64,000 bases of DNA, from contig NZ_CP149994.1 of assembly GCF_051307055.1 (NCBI RefSeq), positions 1,674,001 to 1,738,000 on the forward strand, written 5' to 3'. This DNA is from Dryocola sp051307055 (GTDB lineage Bacteria; Pseudomonadota; Gammaproteobacteria; Enterobacterales; Enterobacteriaceae). Numbering within the stretch: position 1 is the stretch's first letter; every line of letters starts with the position of its first letter. A model generated the notes under the pieces. The model saw only the letters and a program-made list of their open reading frames with translations. It searched no databases and was not told the DNA's origin. Positions 1-8,447 of the stretch are shown here, in pieces. The translations under genes were made by a program, and so were the position numbers.

Positions 1-1200
1 GATAATAGGCGTGAAAATCCCGGAAATATTACCGATCATATTAAACAAGCCGCCGCTCAGGCCAACCGCCTCTTTTGGCGAGAAATCAGAAACCACGCAC
101 CAGCCCATCGCGCCAAAACCTTTGCCGAAGAAGGCCAGCGACATAATGGCGACTACAACCCACGCCGAGTCGACGTAATTACAGATCACCATGCTCACGG
201 CAAGCAGCATGCCGATAACGATCGGCGTTTTACGCGCCGCTGACAGGCTGAAGCCGCGCGCCAGCATATAATCGGATAGCACGCCTCCCAACAGCGCACC
301 TGCACATCCGCATAATGCAGGCAGCGAAGCAATAAAGCCTGCCTTGAGAATGGTCATGCCGCGATCGTGCACCAGATAAACCGGGAACCATGTCAGGAAG
401 AAGTAAGAAAGCACGGTAAAGAAGAACTGGCCCATATAAACGCCCAGCGCCAGTCGGCTGGTCAGTAATTTACGGGTATAGCCTTTGCCGACATTATCGC
501 CTTTTTTGCTGATCTTCATGTTCGTCAGGCCGCCGCCGGACTGGATATATTCAAGCTCAGCATCATTCACCAGCGGGTGAACCTTTGGCGTATCGGTGAG
601 CACGCGCGACATCAACAGCGAGACCAGAATACCTACGGCTCCCATAAACCAGAACACCGATTCCCAGCCAAACGAATAAGAGAACCAGCCCATCAGCGGT
701 AAGAAGACGACGAGGGCGAAATATTGCGCCGCCGTGGTGAAACCGGAGGCTTTTCCGCGCTCTTTTGCCGGGAACCATGCGGCCAGGAAGCGTGAGTTGG
801 CAGGTAACGTCGGCGCTTCAATCAGCCCCATCATAAAGATGAAGCCGAAAATCAGCACGCGCGTAACCCAGATATTGTCAAAAGAGGTGCTAAAGCCGAC
901 CAGGAAAACGAACAGCGACCAGGTAAAAACGCCTGCCACCAGCACCTTTTTGGAACCGTAACGATCGAGCAACCATCCGCCCGGATACTGTCCCAGGACA
1001 TACGCCCAGGTGAAGGTGGAGATGAGATAGCCGAGCGCCAAAATATCCAGCCCGGCAGACTTCACCATGTCCGTTCCGGCAATAGAGAAGGTCGCCCTGT
1101 CGCCGTGGTTTAATGCAATACTGAGGAATACCATCAGCAAAATCATATAACGATAATGCGTCGGCTTGTTCTTTTTAACAGTGGAGTTCAGAGTAATCAT
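1..1200 (-). CDS. MFS transporter, ACS (sugar acid:H+ symporter) family, 3' end outside window
   Basis: An uninterrupted minus-strand frame runs from an ATG at 1200 off the left edge. The N-terminus (MITLNSTVKKNKPTHYRYM) is followed by hydrophobic segments. The loop after the first helix reads LNHGDRATFSIAG and the next loop contains GGWLLDRYGSKK, the conserved helix 2-3 loop of the major facilitator superfamily. The pattern is closest to the glucarate/galactarate/galactonate (GudP/GarP/DgoT) branch of the anion:cation symporters, so the likely role is uptake of a sugar acid across the inner membrane. It is the last visible gene of a minus-strand run (dehydrogenase, racemase-like, amidohydrolase, transporter) and starts 27 nt after the amidohydrolase stop. 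The substrate is inferred from neighbours only. Confidence 0.88.
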   Translation of the reverse strand, partial: MITLNSTVKKNKPTHYRYMILLMVFLSIALNHGDRATFSIAGTDMVKSAGLDILALGYLISTFTWAYVLGQYPGGWLLDRYGSKKVLVAGVFTWSLFVFLVGFSTSFDNIWVTRVLIFGFIFMMGLIEAPTLPANSRFLAAWFPAKERGKASGFTTAAQYFALVVFLPLMGWFSYSFGWESVFWFMGAVGILVSLLMSRVLTDTPKVHPLVNDAELEYIQSGGGLTNMKISKKGDNVGKGYTRKLLTSRLALGVYMGQFFFTVLSYFFLTWFPVYLVHDRGMTILKAGFIASLPALCGCAGALLGGVLSDYMLARGFSLSAARKTPIVIGMLLAVSMVICNYVDSAWVVVAIMSLAFFGKGFGAMGWCVVSDFSPKEAVGLSGGLFNMIGNISGIFTPII

Positions 1201-1226
1201 AATATTCGGCCTTGTCTGGCGTACGA

Positions 1227-2102
1227 TTAATTAAATCGGTAAAGTTCAGCCGGGTTTTCCACAAATAATTTGTGTCGAACCTGATCGTTATGCGCCCAGT
1301 GGTAGATTTTCGATAGTATCAATGCGTCATCTGGCATACTTTTATTGGCACTTATTAAATTGGGATGCGGCCAGTCGCTTCCCCATAAAACACGTTCGGT
1401 AGCCCCGCAAAGAAAGCTACGCATTATTGAAGCCATATCAGAAACATCATCGCGTTGTGACTGATGATAAAGCGCGGAGAGTTTTACCCAGCATCTGCCT
1501 TTTTCAATCAGCTTCCACGCCAGCTTCCAGCACGGGTGCGCCATCGCATCAGGCTGCGGCAGACGAAAGTAGTGATCGATAACCAGATTGCCGGGCGCCT
1601 GAAGCAGCACCGAGCGTAGCTGCCACAGCTGATCCGCAGTGGCGTGCACCTGCACATGCCAGCCACGTTCGGCAACGCGGTGCGCCACGGGTAACAGCAT
1701 CTCAGGCGTGGTCGCATTGCCTGCACCGAGATTGAAACGAACGCCGGTGACGCCCGCCTGCTGCAGCGCATCAAGCTCCGTATCGCTGACGCTCTCGTTC
1801 ACTACCGCTTCGCCACGTGCGCTGGAGCCAAAAGCGCGCAGGGCATCCGTCAGGCAACGGTTATCGGTGCCATAGGAAGAGGGCTGCACCAGAATATGAC
1901 GTGTATGTCCCAACCATTTTTTAAACTGGTTGTAATCGTTGACGGTCGCGTCAGGTAAATTCCGCGTGTCATCCGCTGCATAGGGATAACGCCTGTCAAA
2001 AATATGATGGTGACAGTCGCAGCTATTTTCGGGCAATACGATCTCAGGCGGATGGGAAATATGGCTATATTTCACATCCGCCGAAATATCTCGTCTTTCC
2101 AC
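1227..2102 (-). CDS. Amidohydrolase family protein (COG3618, lactonase/lactone isomerase-like)
   Basis: A 291-residue protein with the CDCHHHIFD metal-ligand motif near residue 30 (first beta strand of the TIM barrel) and a C-terminal GSDWPHPN motif carrying the last metal-binding Asp. This is the Amidohydrolase_2 family that includes 2-pyrone-4,6-dicarboxylate lactonase and D-galactarolactone isomerase, so it probably hydrolyses or rearranges a sugar-acid lactone in the cytoplasm. The start is a GTG at 2102 with AAGG about 8 nt upstream. It sits 37 nt after the racemase-like gene and just before the MFS transporter gene, in one operon. The reaction is known for the family; the substrate here is inference. 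Confidence 0.82.
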   Translation of the reverse strand: MERRDISADVKYSHISHPPEIVLPENSCDCHHHIFDRRYPYAADDTRNLPDATVNDYNQFKKWLGHTRHILVQPSSYGTDNRCLTDALRAFGSSARGEAVVNESVSDTELDALQQAGVTGVRFNLGAGNATTPEMLLPVAHRVAERGWHVQVHATADQLWQLRSVLLQAPGNLVIDHYFRLPQPDAMAHPCWKLAWKLIEKGRCWVKLSALYHQSQRDDVSDMASIMRSFLCGATERVLWGSDWPHPNLISANKSMPDDALILSKIYHWAHNDQVRHKLFVENPAELYRFN

Positions 2103-2139
2103 GATGTTGCCTTATTTAAATTGAAATCGACCGAATGGA

Positions 2140-2796
2140 TTAATGGGTCATTAATAACTTAAGCTTTGAAACGGCCGCGTGCGGACTGCTCAGAACCGGG
2201 CAAGAAACCGCGCGCTGAACCTGCTCCCAGGCAATGGACATGGAGAAGTGCGCAAGCAGAATGGCGTCGGCGTCGCCATGCTCACGCGCAGCCTGAACAA
2301 TCAGCTGGTTATGACGTTCTGTATCACCTTGCTCAAGCGCCTCTCTTGCTCCTTCCACCACGATGCTTCGCAGCGTGGCCGCATGAGAGCCCTGGCGCGC
2401 AAGTTCATTAAATTCAGCTTCCATCCCGGCCACAGCGGGGGCAAAGGTTGCCAGCATGACAATATTTTTACCCTGTGCTAATGCCGCTTCAAACATGGCT
2501 TCGTTTGGCTTAAGCACCGGTATGGCATGCCTGGCGGCGCTGGCGTCAATGGCTTCACCAAAAGCTGAGCAGGTAAACAAAACCGCAGCGGCATCTATGC
2601 TTGCGGCATAGTCCACCAGGGAATCGATCCGCTGATACAGGCGGTCGGTAAGCCCGGCGCTTTTTCGACGGTCAACGCTTAACGCGTCATCCAGCAAATT
2701 GCTGATCTGCGCCTCTGGCCACTGGTCAGCAAAAGCCTGGTTTACAGGCTCAACCGCCAGCGGCGTCGCGTGGATTAAAACGATACGTTGATTCAT
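2140..2796 (-). CDS. Asp/Glu/hydantoin racemase-family protein, single-Cys form
   Basis: A 218-residue protein starting at the ATG at 2796, preceded by GGAG 6 nt upstream; an in-frame ATG 12 nt earlier has no such site. The first catalytic-type cysteine is visible in LFTCSAFGE (about C76). At the place where the second catalytic Cys is expected (about residue 183, LLAHFSMS) there is no Cys, so a classical two-base racemase reaction is doubtful. Position between a dehydrogenase and a lactonase-like gene suggests a role as isomerase or epimerase of a hydroxy- or keto-acid intermediate. Family call from motif and length; function inferred from context. Confidence 0.75.
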   Translation of the reverse strand: MNQRIVLIHATPLAVEPVNQAFADQWPEAQISNLLDDALSVDRRKSAGLTDRLYQRIDSLVDYAASIDAAAVLFTCSAFGEAIDASAARHAIPVLKPNEAMFEAALAQGKNIVMLATFAPAVAGMEAEFNELARQGSHAATLRSIVVEGAREALEQGDTERHNQLIVQAAREHGDADAILLAHFSMSIAWEQVQRAVSCPVLSSPHAAVSKLKLLMTH

Positions 2797-2853
2797 CTTC
2801 GGCTCCATGAAAGCAGGTTGCCGCCCAAGCGCGACAACCTCATGACGTTTAAA

Positions 2854-3924
2854 TCAGGCGCGAATGGCTGCAGCCACTTTTTCAGCAAAGGCTTTGGTGC
2901 CGCACTTGCCGCCCAGATCCGGCGTACGGGTTTCCGGATTTTCCAGCACTTCATCCACGGCACGGCCGATCTCTTCAGCGGCTTTCAGGAATTTTGGCTG
3001 GTTGTGTTTCTCGGCATACCATTGCAGCAGCATCGCAACGGACAGGATCATCGAGACAGGGTTGGCCTTGTCCTGATTCTGAATATCCGGCGCGGAACCA
3101 TGCTGGGCCTGGGCGCAGCAATGGGTGTCGCTCGCCATGATGGAACCCGCAAGGCCGAGGCTGCCGGACAGTTCGCTGGCCAGGTCGCTGATGATGTCGC
3201 CGTAGAAGTTAGTGGCGACCAGCACATCGAAACGCTCCGGGTTACGCACCAGGTGCGCGGTTGATGCGTCAACTAACAGATCGTCCAGCTCTACTTCAGG
3301 AAACTCTTTCGCGACGTGACGCACGGCTTCAAGGAACAGGCCATCGGTCATGTGGAAGCTGTTAGCTTTATGGATTGCGGTCACTTTTTTGCGACGCTGC
3401 ATCGCCAGCTCGAAGGCTTTACGCGCGATACGTTCAGAACAATGACGGGTGATTTTACGGGTCGACAGCGCCATATCCGGGCTTGGCATCACTTCGCCCC
3501 AGCCGCGGGTCATGTTGCGGTCCGGATAGAAACCTTCCGTCGCTTCACGCATGATCACCAGATCCATCGATTTACCTTCCTTCATGTTGGAAGTCAGGAA
3601 AGGACGGGTGCGCGCCGGACGAACGTTAGCGTAGAGGTCCAGACCGATACGGAAGCCGGCAGATACGTTACGACCGCCTTTTTCAGGCGCCGGATAATCA
3701 GCGTGGGACTGTGTACCCAGGATAATGCCGTCATACGTTTTGGCACGGTCGAGTGATTCCTGGCGCAGCGTAGTGCCGTGTAACTCCAGGCTTTTAAAAC
3801 CTACGTCTTCGTAGTCGAACTCAAAGTGCAGGCCATACGCTTTATCCAGTGACTCCAGCACGGTTACCGCAGCAGAAGTGATCTCAGGGCCGATACCGTC
3901 ACAAGGCAAAACCAAAATACGCAT
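2854..3924 (-). CDS. Isocitrate/isopropylmalate dehydrogenase-family NAD(P)-dependent beta-decarboxylating dehydrogenase
   Basis: A 356-residue protein. The start chosen is the ATG at 3924 (MRILVLPCDGIGPE, the family N-terminus), with CTGGAG 7 nt upstream; a longer frame to 4017 has no good ribosome site. Visible family motifs are REATEGFYPDRN (substrate/metal region), TNFYGDIISDLASE (metal-binding Asp residues) and HGSAPDIQNQDKANP (nucleotide-binding loop). The family oxidises 2-hydroxyacids with optional decarboxylation (isopropylmalate, tartrate, D-malate, homoisocitrate). As first gene of the minus arm opposite an OtnK/OtnC pair it probably oxidises a four-carbon sugar acid, a step done in known tetronate pathways by unrelated LtnD or by PdxA2. 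Substrate not determinable here. Confidence 0.85.
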   Translation of the reverse strand: MRILVLPCDGIGPEITSAAVTVLESLDKAYGLHFEFDYEDVGFKSLELHGTTLRQESLDRAKTYDGIILGTQSHADYPAPEKGGRNVSAGFRIGLDLYANVRPARTRPFLTSNMKEGKSMDLVIMREATEGFYPDRNMTRGWGEVMPSPDMALSTRKITRHCSERIARKAFELAMQRRKKVTAIHKANSFHMTDGLFLEAVRHVAKEFPEVELDDLLVDASTAHLVRNPERFDVLVATNFYGDIISDLASELSGSLGLAGSIMASDTHCCAQAQHGSAPDIQNQDKANPVSMILSVAMLLQWYAEKHNQPKFLKAAEEIGRAVDEVLENPETRTPDLGGKCGTKAFAEKVAAAIRA

Positions 3925-3989
3925 AAATACTCCAGATGGTTGGTCAGTTTTCGATTGCATTTTTATACCAATAAATGCACTGATGGCAA

Positions 3990-4005
3990 GGTGATTAAGA
4001 TCACA
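3990..4005. promoter_or_regulatory. CRP-like operator
   Basis: GGTGATTAAGATCACA matches the CRP consensus TGTGA-N6-TCACA at 9 of 10 positions. It lies 66 nt upstream of the dehydrogenase start in the divergent intergenic region, as expected for cAMP-CRP control of a catabolic operon. Confidence 0.6.
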
Positions 4006-4128
4006 TTTCTGATACAAAAAAAATACATTACCATATTCGGCTATTTAATCAGTGGTTTATGAATACCCCCTGTAGGCTCTCAGGATCGCCGCTCGTTTGA
4101 GCAGATTCTGTCGGACGCTGAGGAATCG

Positions 4129-4148
4129 GCGTTTGTTAAATTAAACGC
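4129..4148. promoter_or_regulatory. Inverted repeat, candidate specific operator
   Basis: GCGTTT and AAACGC half-sites separated by 8 nt lie near the middle of the divergent promoter region. No regulator gene is in view for this cluster, so the binding protein is unknown; assignment as an operator is inference. Confidence 0.3.
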
Positions 4149-4155
4149 TCTTTTT

Positions 4156-4171
4156 TGTGATCTGAGGCACA
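4156..4171. promoter_or_regulatory. CRP-like operator
   Basis: TGTGATCTGAGGCACA fits TGTGA-N6-TCACA at 9 of 10 positions. It is about 82 nt upstream of the kinase start and is the second CRP-like site in this divergent region, so each operon appears to have its own. Confidence 0.55.
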
Positions 4172-4252
4172 AATTACTACCAAAACTAATTGCACTTATA
4201 TTTACATAAAAGCAATATGTGCTCAATTTGTTACCGTTTTAGAGGAACACAT

Positions 4253-5509
4253 ATGATTAAGTTGGGCGTCATCGCGGATGACTTTACGGGTGCCACCGAT
4301 ATCGCCAGCTTTATAGTGAATGCTGGCTGGAAAGTGGTGCTGTTCAATGGCGTTCCTGCTGAGGCTTTCAATCAGGAAGGCATTGATGCGGTGGTTATCG
4401 CGTTAAAGAGCCGTTCGATTCTGACGAAGAGCGCGGTGGAGCAGTCTTTATCCGCATCCAACTGGTTAAAATCCCAGGGCTGTAAGCGGCAGCTATTCAA
4501 ATACTGCTCAACCTTTGATTCGACTAAAGAAGGCAATATCGGCCCGGTTACTGATGCGCTGATGGAGAATCTTGGCGCATCGATGACGCTGATTTGCCCG
4601 GCGGTGCCGGACAACGGGCGCACCATTCTGCAGGGGCATTTGTTTGTAAAAGGCCAGTTGCTCAATCAAAGCGGAATGGAACACCATCCAGTGACGCCGA
4701 TGAAAGAGTCTTCACTGAAAAAATTGATGGAGGCGCAATCCACCGGCCGCTGCGGAATTATCGATCTGGACACCATTAAAAATCATGCGGAAGAGATCCC
4801 GGATGCCTTAGCCAGACTGGCTAAGGAGAAGATTAAATATGTTATCTGTGACGTGCTTGATAACAACGATCTGTTAACCGTGGCGCGTGAGACGGCGGAT
4901 TTTGCTTTGGTTACCGGCGCAGCAGGTATTGGTTATGCGATTGCAGCGCTGGATACCATGAATAAAACGGCTGATAAGCATGCGCTCACCATCAGCAAAG
5001 AGGGGGCGAGCGTGGTCCTTTCGGGCAGCTGCTCTTCAATGACCAACCAGCAGGTTAACTTCTATCAGCAGCGCGCCTCATCGCTGGCGCTGGATGTGGA
5101 AAAAATCCTCCATGAACCCGCTTACCTGCAGTCGGTGACCGACTGGGTCATCACCCATGCCGGCGATTCGCTGGCGCCCATGGTTTATGCCACCCAGCCG
5201 CCTCAGATCATCGAGATTATTCAAAAGAACTACGGCGCAGAATTTGTCAGTGAAAAAATCGAAGGGTTCTTCTCTAAGCTCGCTCACAATTTAAGTGAGC
5301 AAGGCTTCAACAAATTTATCGTGGCGGGCGGCGAAACTTCCGGCGCGGTATCACAGGGGCTGAATATTAAAGGCATGGTCATCGGCGATGCCGTTGCGCC
5401 GGGCGTTCCCTGGACACAGGTTCTGGATGAAGAAAAGTGGGTGATCCTCAAGTCAGGTAATTTTGGTAACAGTGATTTCTTCTTAAAGGCGCAGGAGAGT
5501 GTGAAATGA
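4253..5509 (+). CDS. otnK: Four-carbon acid sugar kinase (DUF1537 family), OtnK-like
   Basis: A 418-residue protein. The start is the ATG at 4253 after AGAGGAAC; the longer frame from 4190 lacks a ribosome site. The N-terminal sugar-binding domain begins LGVIADDFTGATDIA, the central segment has VLSGSCSSMTNQQV, and the C-terminal nucleotide-binding domain has GGETSGAVSQGL and APGVPW, all hallmarks of DUF1537 kinases. Known members phosphorylate 3-oxo-tetronate, D-threonate or D-erythronate at O4 using ATP. The stop overlaps the start of the aldolase (ATGA at 5506), so the two are translationally coupled, matching the known OtnK-OtnC pair that yields dihydroxyacetone phosphate and CO2. Exact substrate unproven. 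Confidence 0.88.
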   Translation: MIKLGVIADDFTGATDIASFIVNAGWKVVLFNGVPAEAFNQEGIDAVVIALKSRSILTKSAVEQSLSASNWLKSQGCKRQLFKYCSTFDSTKEGNIGPVTDALMENLGASMTLICPAVPDNGRTILQGHLFVKGQLLNQSGMEHHPVTPMKESSLKKLMEAQSTGRCGIIDLDTIKNHAEEIPDALARLAKEKIKYVICDVLDNNDLLTVARETADFALVTGAAGIGYAIAALDTMNKTADKHALTISKEGASVVLSGSCSSMTNQQVNFYQQRASSLALDVEKILHEPAYLQSVTDWVITHAGDSLAPMVYATQPPQIIEIIQKNYGAEFVSEKIEGFFSKLAHNLSEQGFNKFIVAGGETSGAVSQGLNIKGMVIGDAVAPGVPWTQVLDEEKWVILKSGNFGNSDFFLKAQESVK

Positions 5510-6144
5510 GTGAAGTGCAATATCGTCAGGATTTAGTGCGCTACGCACGCTCCCTGTTTGAACGCGGCTATAGCAGCGGCGGCGCTGGTAATATCAGCCT
5601 TAAGTTACCTGATGGACATATCCTCGCGACGCCGACGAATTCCAGCTTTGGCGATCTGGATGCCGATGAACTCAGTAAAGTGACAATGACCGGCGAGCTG
5701 GTTTCCGGCCAGAAGGCGTCCAAAGAAGTGCTGATGCATCTGGCGATGTACCGTCAGCGCCCTGCCTGTGGCGGCATCGTGCACCTGCATTCTCCATGGC
5801 TGACGGCCTTATCCTGCCTGCCCGACCTGAACTACGAGAATGCGCTGCCCGCCATCACCCCTTATTATGTGATGCGCGTCGGCAAGCTTCCGGTTGTGCC
5901 TTATATTCGCCCGGGATCGCCTGATATTGCGGTCCATGTAGAAAAACTGGCGAAGGAGCATAACGCGATTCTCCTTGCCAACCATGGCCCTATTATTTCG
6001 GGTAAGAGCATCCGCGAAGCGGTGTTTAATGCCGAAGAGCTTGAGGAAACAGCGAAACTCTATTTCATCCTAAAACCCTATGGCATCAAAACATTAACTG
6101 ATGAAAATGTTGATGAGCTAAATACGCTATTCAATATGAAATAA
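5506..6144 (+). CDS. otnC: Class II aldolase/adducin family, OtnC-like 3-oxo-tetronate 4-phosphate decarboxylase
   Basis: A 212-residue class II aldolase. The zinc-binding histidines are visible in VHLHSPW (about residues 93-95) and ANHGPI (about residue 160), with GGAGNISLKLP near the N-terminus and SFGDLDADELSKV following. This arrangement is typical of OtnC/YgbL, which decarboxylates 3-oxo-tetronate 4-phosphate to dihydroxyacetone phosphate. It overlaps the kinase stop by 4 nt and is followed 16 nt later by a strong terminator, so kinase and aldolase form a two-gene unit. Function follows from family plus pairing; confidence is high for family, moderate for substrate. Confidence 0.87.
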   Translation: MSEVQYRQDLVRYARSLFERGYSSGGAGNISLKLPDGHILATPTNSSFGDLDADELSKVTMTGELVSGQKASKEVLMHLAMYRQRPACGGIVHLHSPWLTALSCLPDLNYENALPAITPYYVMRVGKLPVVPYIRPGSPDIAVHVEKLAKEHNAILLANHGPIISGKSIREAVFNAEELEETAKLYFILKPYGIKTLTDENVDELNTLFNMK

Positions 6145-6160
6145 ATATCTTGATGATAAA

Positions 6161-6193
6161 GCTGTGCAGGCTTTCCTGCACAGCGGTTTTTTA
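6161..6193 (+). terminator. Rho-independent terminator after the aldolase gene
   Basis: A perfect 10-bp stem GCTGTGCAGG / CCTGCACAGC with loop CTTT is followed by GGTTTTTTAT. It separates the kinase-aldolase unit from the downstream transporter, which must be reached by read-through or by its own promoter. Confidence 0.85.
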
Positions 6194-6226
6194 TATCTGA
6201 TACTCTGCGAATAAAAAGGCTAAGCC

Positions 6227-7528
6227 ATGTCTTTAATGCTTATCACCGGGATTACCATGTTTGTTATTCTGACATGGTGCTTACTGAAAAATAAGTTTCC
6301 TCCCAGTGTTTTGTTTATTATATTACCGACGATTGCCGCGCTGGTCTGTGGGTTTGGCTTTAAAGAGCTGGGCGAATATGTCGCATCAGGCCTGAAATCA
6401 GTGGTGGGAACCGCCACGCTGGTCGCCTTCAGCGCCATGTTCTTTACCCTGATGAAAGAGGCGGGCGTATTTGACGTCATTGTGCGCTTTATTCTTCGCT
6501 TCGTGACGCAGTCGACGTTCTCTGTTCTGCTGGCTACGCTGACGATCGCTTCCGTATGCAGCCTTGACGGCAACGCGTACGCAACCCTGCTGGTTACCGT
6601 TCCGGCCTTGTTACCGCTTTACGAAAAGATGAACATCAGCCGTAAAACCTTGCTGATGCTGGTTACCGTAGGCGTTGGCGTAACGGGCATCACGCCCTGG
6701 GGCGGTTCGCTTAACCGTGCCATTGCCGTGACGCATCTCGATATTCTGGACGTCTATTACAAACTCATTCCTCTGCAGGTCGTGCTGTTTATTCTCGGCG
6801 TTATTCTCTGCTGGTATATGGCCAGAGTTGAAAATAAAAGCGGCTCGGGGATCGACAAAGAAACCTTCCTGGTGATGCGCCAGGAGATGCTGACCAGCAA
6901 AGGCGATCATAATCCATGGCTGTTACGCGCCAACTTTATCCTGGTTATTTCCACCATTGTTATTCTGGTTTCCGGATTAGTCGCAGGTAATTTCCTGTTT
7001 ATGATCTCTTTCTCGCTGGCGGTAATGATTAATTATCCGGATGCGAAAAAAGCACAGCAGAAAATCAAAGAGTACGCTCTGACCATTTTCCCGGTAATAG
7101 TGATTTTCTTAACCATCGGCGTATTTGTTGGCATATTACAAAACACCGGCATTATTAAGGTTCTGGTGAGCGAGCTTGCGGTGCTTCTTCCCGCCAGCTT
7201 AGGACCTTATCTTTATATTATTCTGGCTGCCTTCAGCGTACCTATTGTTATCCTGATTGGTTCAGATGCATTTTACTTTGCGCTTCTGCCTATCGCCGTG
7301 GGGCTTGGACAAAGTTTTGGCGTCTCGCCACTGCACGTCACTATCGCCATGCTGATCACTGAACAAATTGGCCTGCTGTTAAGCCCGGTCATACCGGCCA
7401 CGCACCTGGGGTTAGGCCTGCTTAATCTTCAGGTCGGTGAGCATGTTCGTCACTCCATAGTGAAAATCTGGATCATGAGCGTGTGCGCTCTGTTAGCAGC
7501 TATCGTTCTTGGCATTATTCCCGTCTGA
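6227..7528 (+). CDS. CitMHS-family citrate/divalent metal:H+ symporter-like transporter
   Basis: A 433-residue polytopic membrane protein with about 12 hydrophobic segments. The end of the protein carries ITEQIGLLLSPVIPATHLG, which I recognise as the conserved C-terminal region of the CitMHS family (COG2851), and the middle has TGITPWGGSLNRA. Known members import metal-citrate or related di/tricarboxylates. Next to the tetronate-type enzymes it more likely imports a small hydroxyacid. It is a second, unrelated transporter in this cluster besides the MFS protein at the left edge. It lies 83 nt beyond the aldolase, after a terminator. Confidence 0.83.
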   Translation: MSLMLITGITMFVILTWCLLKNKFPPSVLFIILPTIAALVCGFGFKELGEYVASGLKSVVGTATLVAFSAMFFTLMKEAGVFDVIVRFILRFVTQSTFSVLLATLTIASVCSLDGNAYATLLVTVPALLPLYEKMNISRKTLLMLVTVGVGVTGITPWGGSLNRAIAVTHLDILDVYYKLIPLQVVLFILGVILCWYMARVENKSGSGIDKETFLVMRQEMLTSKGDHNPWLLRANFILVISTIVILVSGLVAGNFLFMISFSLAVMINYPDAKKAQQKIKEYALTIFPVIVIFLTIGVFVGILQNTGIIKVLVSELAVLLPASLGPYLYIILAAFSVPIVILIGSDAFYFALLPIAVGLGQSFGVSPLHVTIAMLITEQIGLLLSPVIPATHLGLGLLNLQVGEHVRHSIVKIWIMSVCALLAAIVLGIIPV

Positions 7529-7773
7529 GGACGAGCGATATGAACCCCGCCGGGCGTCATTAATCGATACTCGAACCGGTACCGGTGAATGACAGCCCAG
7601 GGGCTTTTTCAGGTATGAACAATTGATCATTTCAGACTTTATAATCACGCTGGAACACCACAACAATCTGCATTGGTGATGTCGCTATTGCAGAATTTAT
7701 GCGCGTTAATCCCGTCAAAAATAATAGAAAATGAATCATTTGTCGTTTTGTCATTTATTCACTTAATTTTTTA

Positions 7774-8157
7774 TCATTCGACTGCTGCGCTGTAGTCTTT
7801 GATTACTTGCATAAGGAGCACTCTGGAAGTCTCTTCGGTTGTAAAGCGAAAATTACTTTTTAGTCGCTGCGTTATCATCGACCTGAAGAGCACGTTACCC
7901 TGATAAGAAATCGTCATTTGCTTTGCCATGTTTTCAAGGGTAATTTTCGTCATCCTTTCACCGCAGGTGTCGGTTAATTGAAAAGAAAGGTACTCCGAAA
8001 GTGTCTCGTCCTGTTGAGTATAATGAAGGGATTGAATGCATGACGGCGAAAATATATGTGTTTGTGCCCCAACCGAGAGTTCGAATTGTCCTTTTTCTGC
8101 CTGCGCTGCCAAGGGTAAAAGCAACAAAAAACTCAATACGCCAATTTTGGTAAACAT
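7774..8157 (-). CDS. Small exported protein of unknown function
   Basis: A 127-residue protein with a clear signal peptide (MFTKIGVLSFLLLLPLAAQA, cleavage expected after AQA) and a mature part of about 107 residues. The mature part has two cysteines (in SPSCIQS and TDTCGE) that could form one disulphide in the periplasm. GAGAAG lies upstream of the ATG at 8157. I do not recognise the family. It stands alone: 245 nt of unassigned DNA lie on its downstream side and a broken gene lies upstream on the same strand. Confidence 0.6.
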   Translation of the reverse strand: MFTKIGVLSFLLLLPLAAQAEKGQFELSVGAQTHIFSPSCIQSLHYTQQDETLSEYLSFQLTDTCGERMTKITLENMAKQMTISYQGNVLFRSMITQRLKSNFRFTTEETSRVLLMQVIKDYSAAVE

Positions 8158-8216
8158 TTCTTCTCCATTATGAAATACAGTAAACTACGAAAGTCAGTCA
8201 ACGAAATCCCATCGTT

Positions 8217-8447
8217 TTACTGACTTTGAACCATTTTGTATGCCAGCCACTCGCTCCATATATCCTCAGGGTCAATATCAGGGTAACCACGCTCTCTGGC
8301 CATATCATCGGCAATCTCTTCTGGCAACTAAATGACGGTAGTATTAGCGCCTATTAACTCAACTTCATTCTGAGTCAATTCATGTCCAGTTTCTTTCTTT
8401 TTTTACTCAGGCAATACAACTAATGCCGGGATGAATACCATAGTCAT
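8217..8447 (-). pseudogene. Small acidic protein gene with two in-frame stop codons
   Basis: Reading from ATG at 8447, the frame gives a coherent protein interrupted by TAA at codon 15 (8403-8405) and TAG at codon 40 (8328-8330), then continues to a normal stop at 8217. The parts read ETGHELTQNEVELIG and LPEEIADDMARERGYPDID then PEDIWSEWLAYKM, a pattern I associate with a family of small uncharacterised proteins that carry a TGxxLTxxEV and an RGYxDIDPENxWxEW motif. Both stops are one C-to-T change from Gln codons. The coding character of the whole frame argues for a recently inactivated gene. Confidence 0.6.

Noticed and set aside
7590..7612. AGCCC-AG-GGGCT followed by Ts after the CitMHS gene as a terminator
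   Set aside because: The loop of 2 nt is too short for a stable hairpin as written, so it is not listed.
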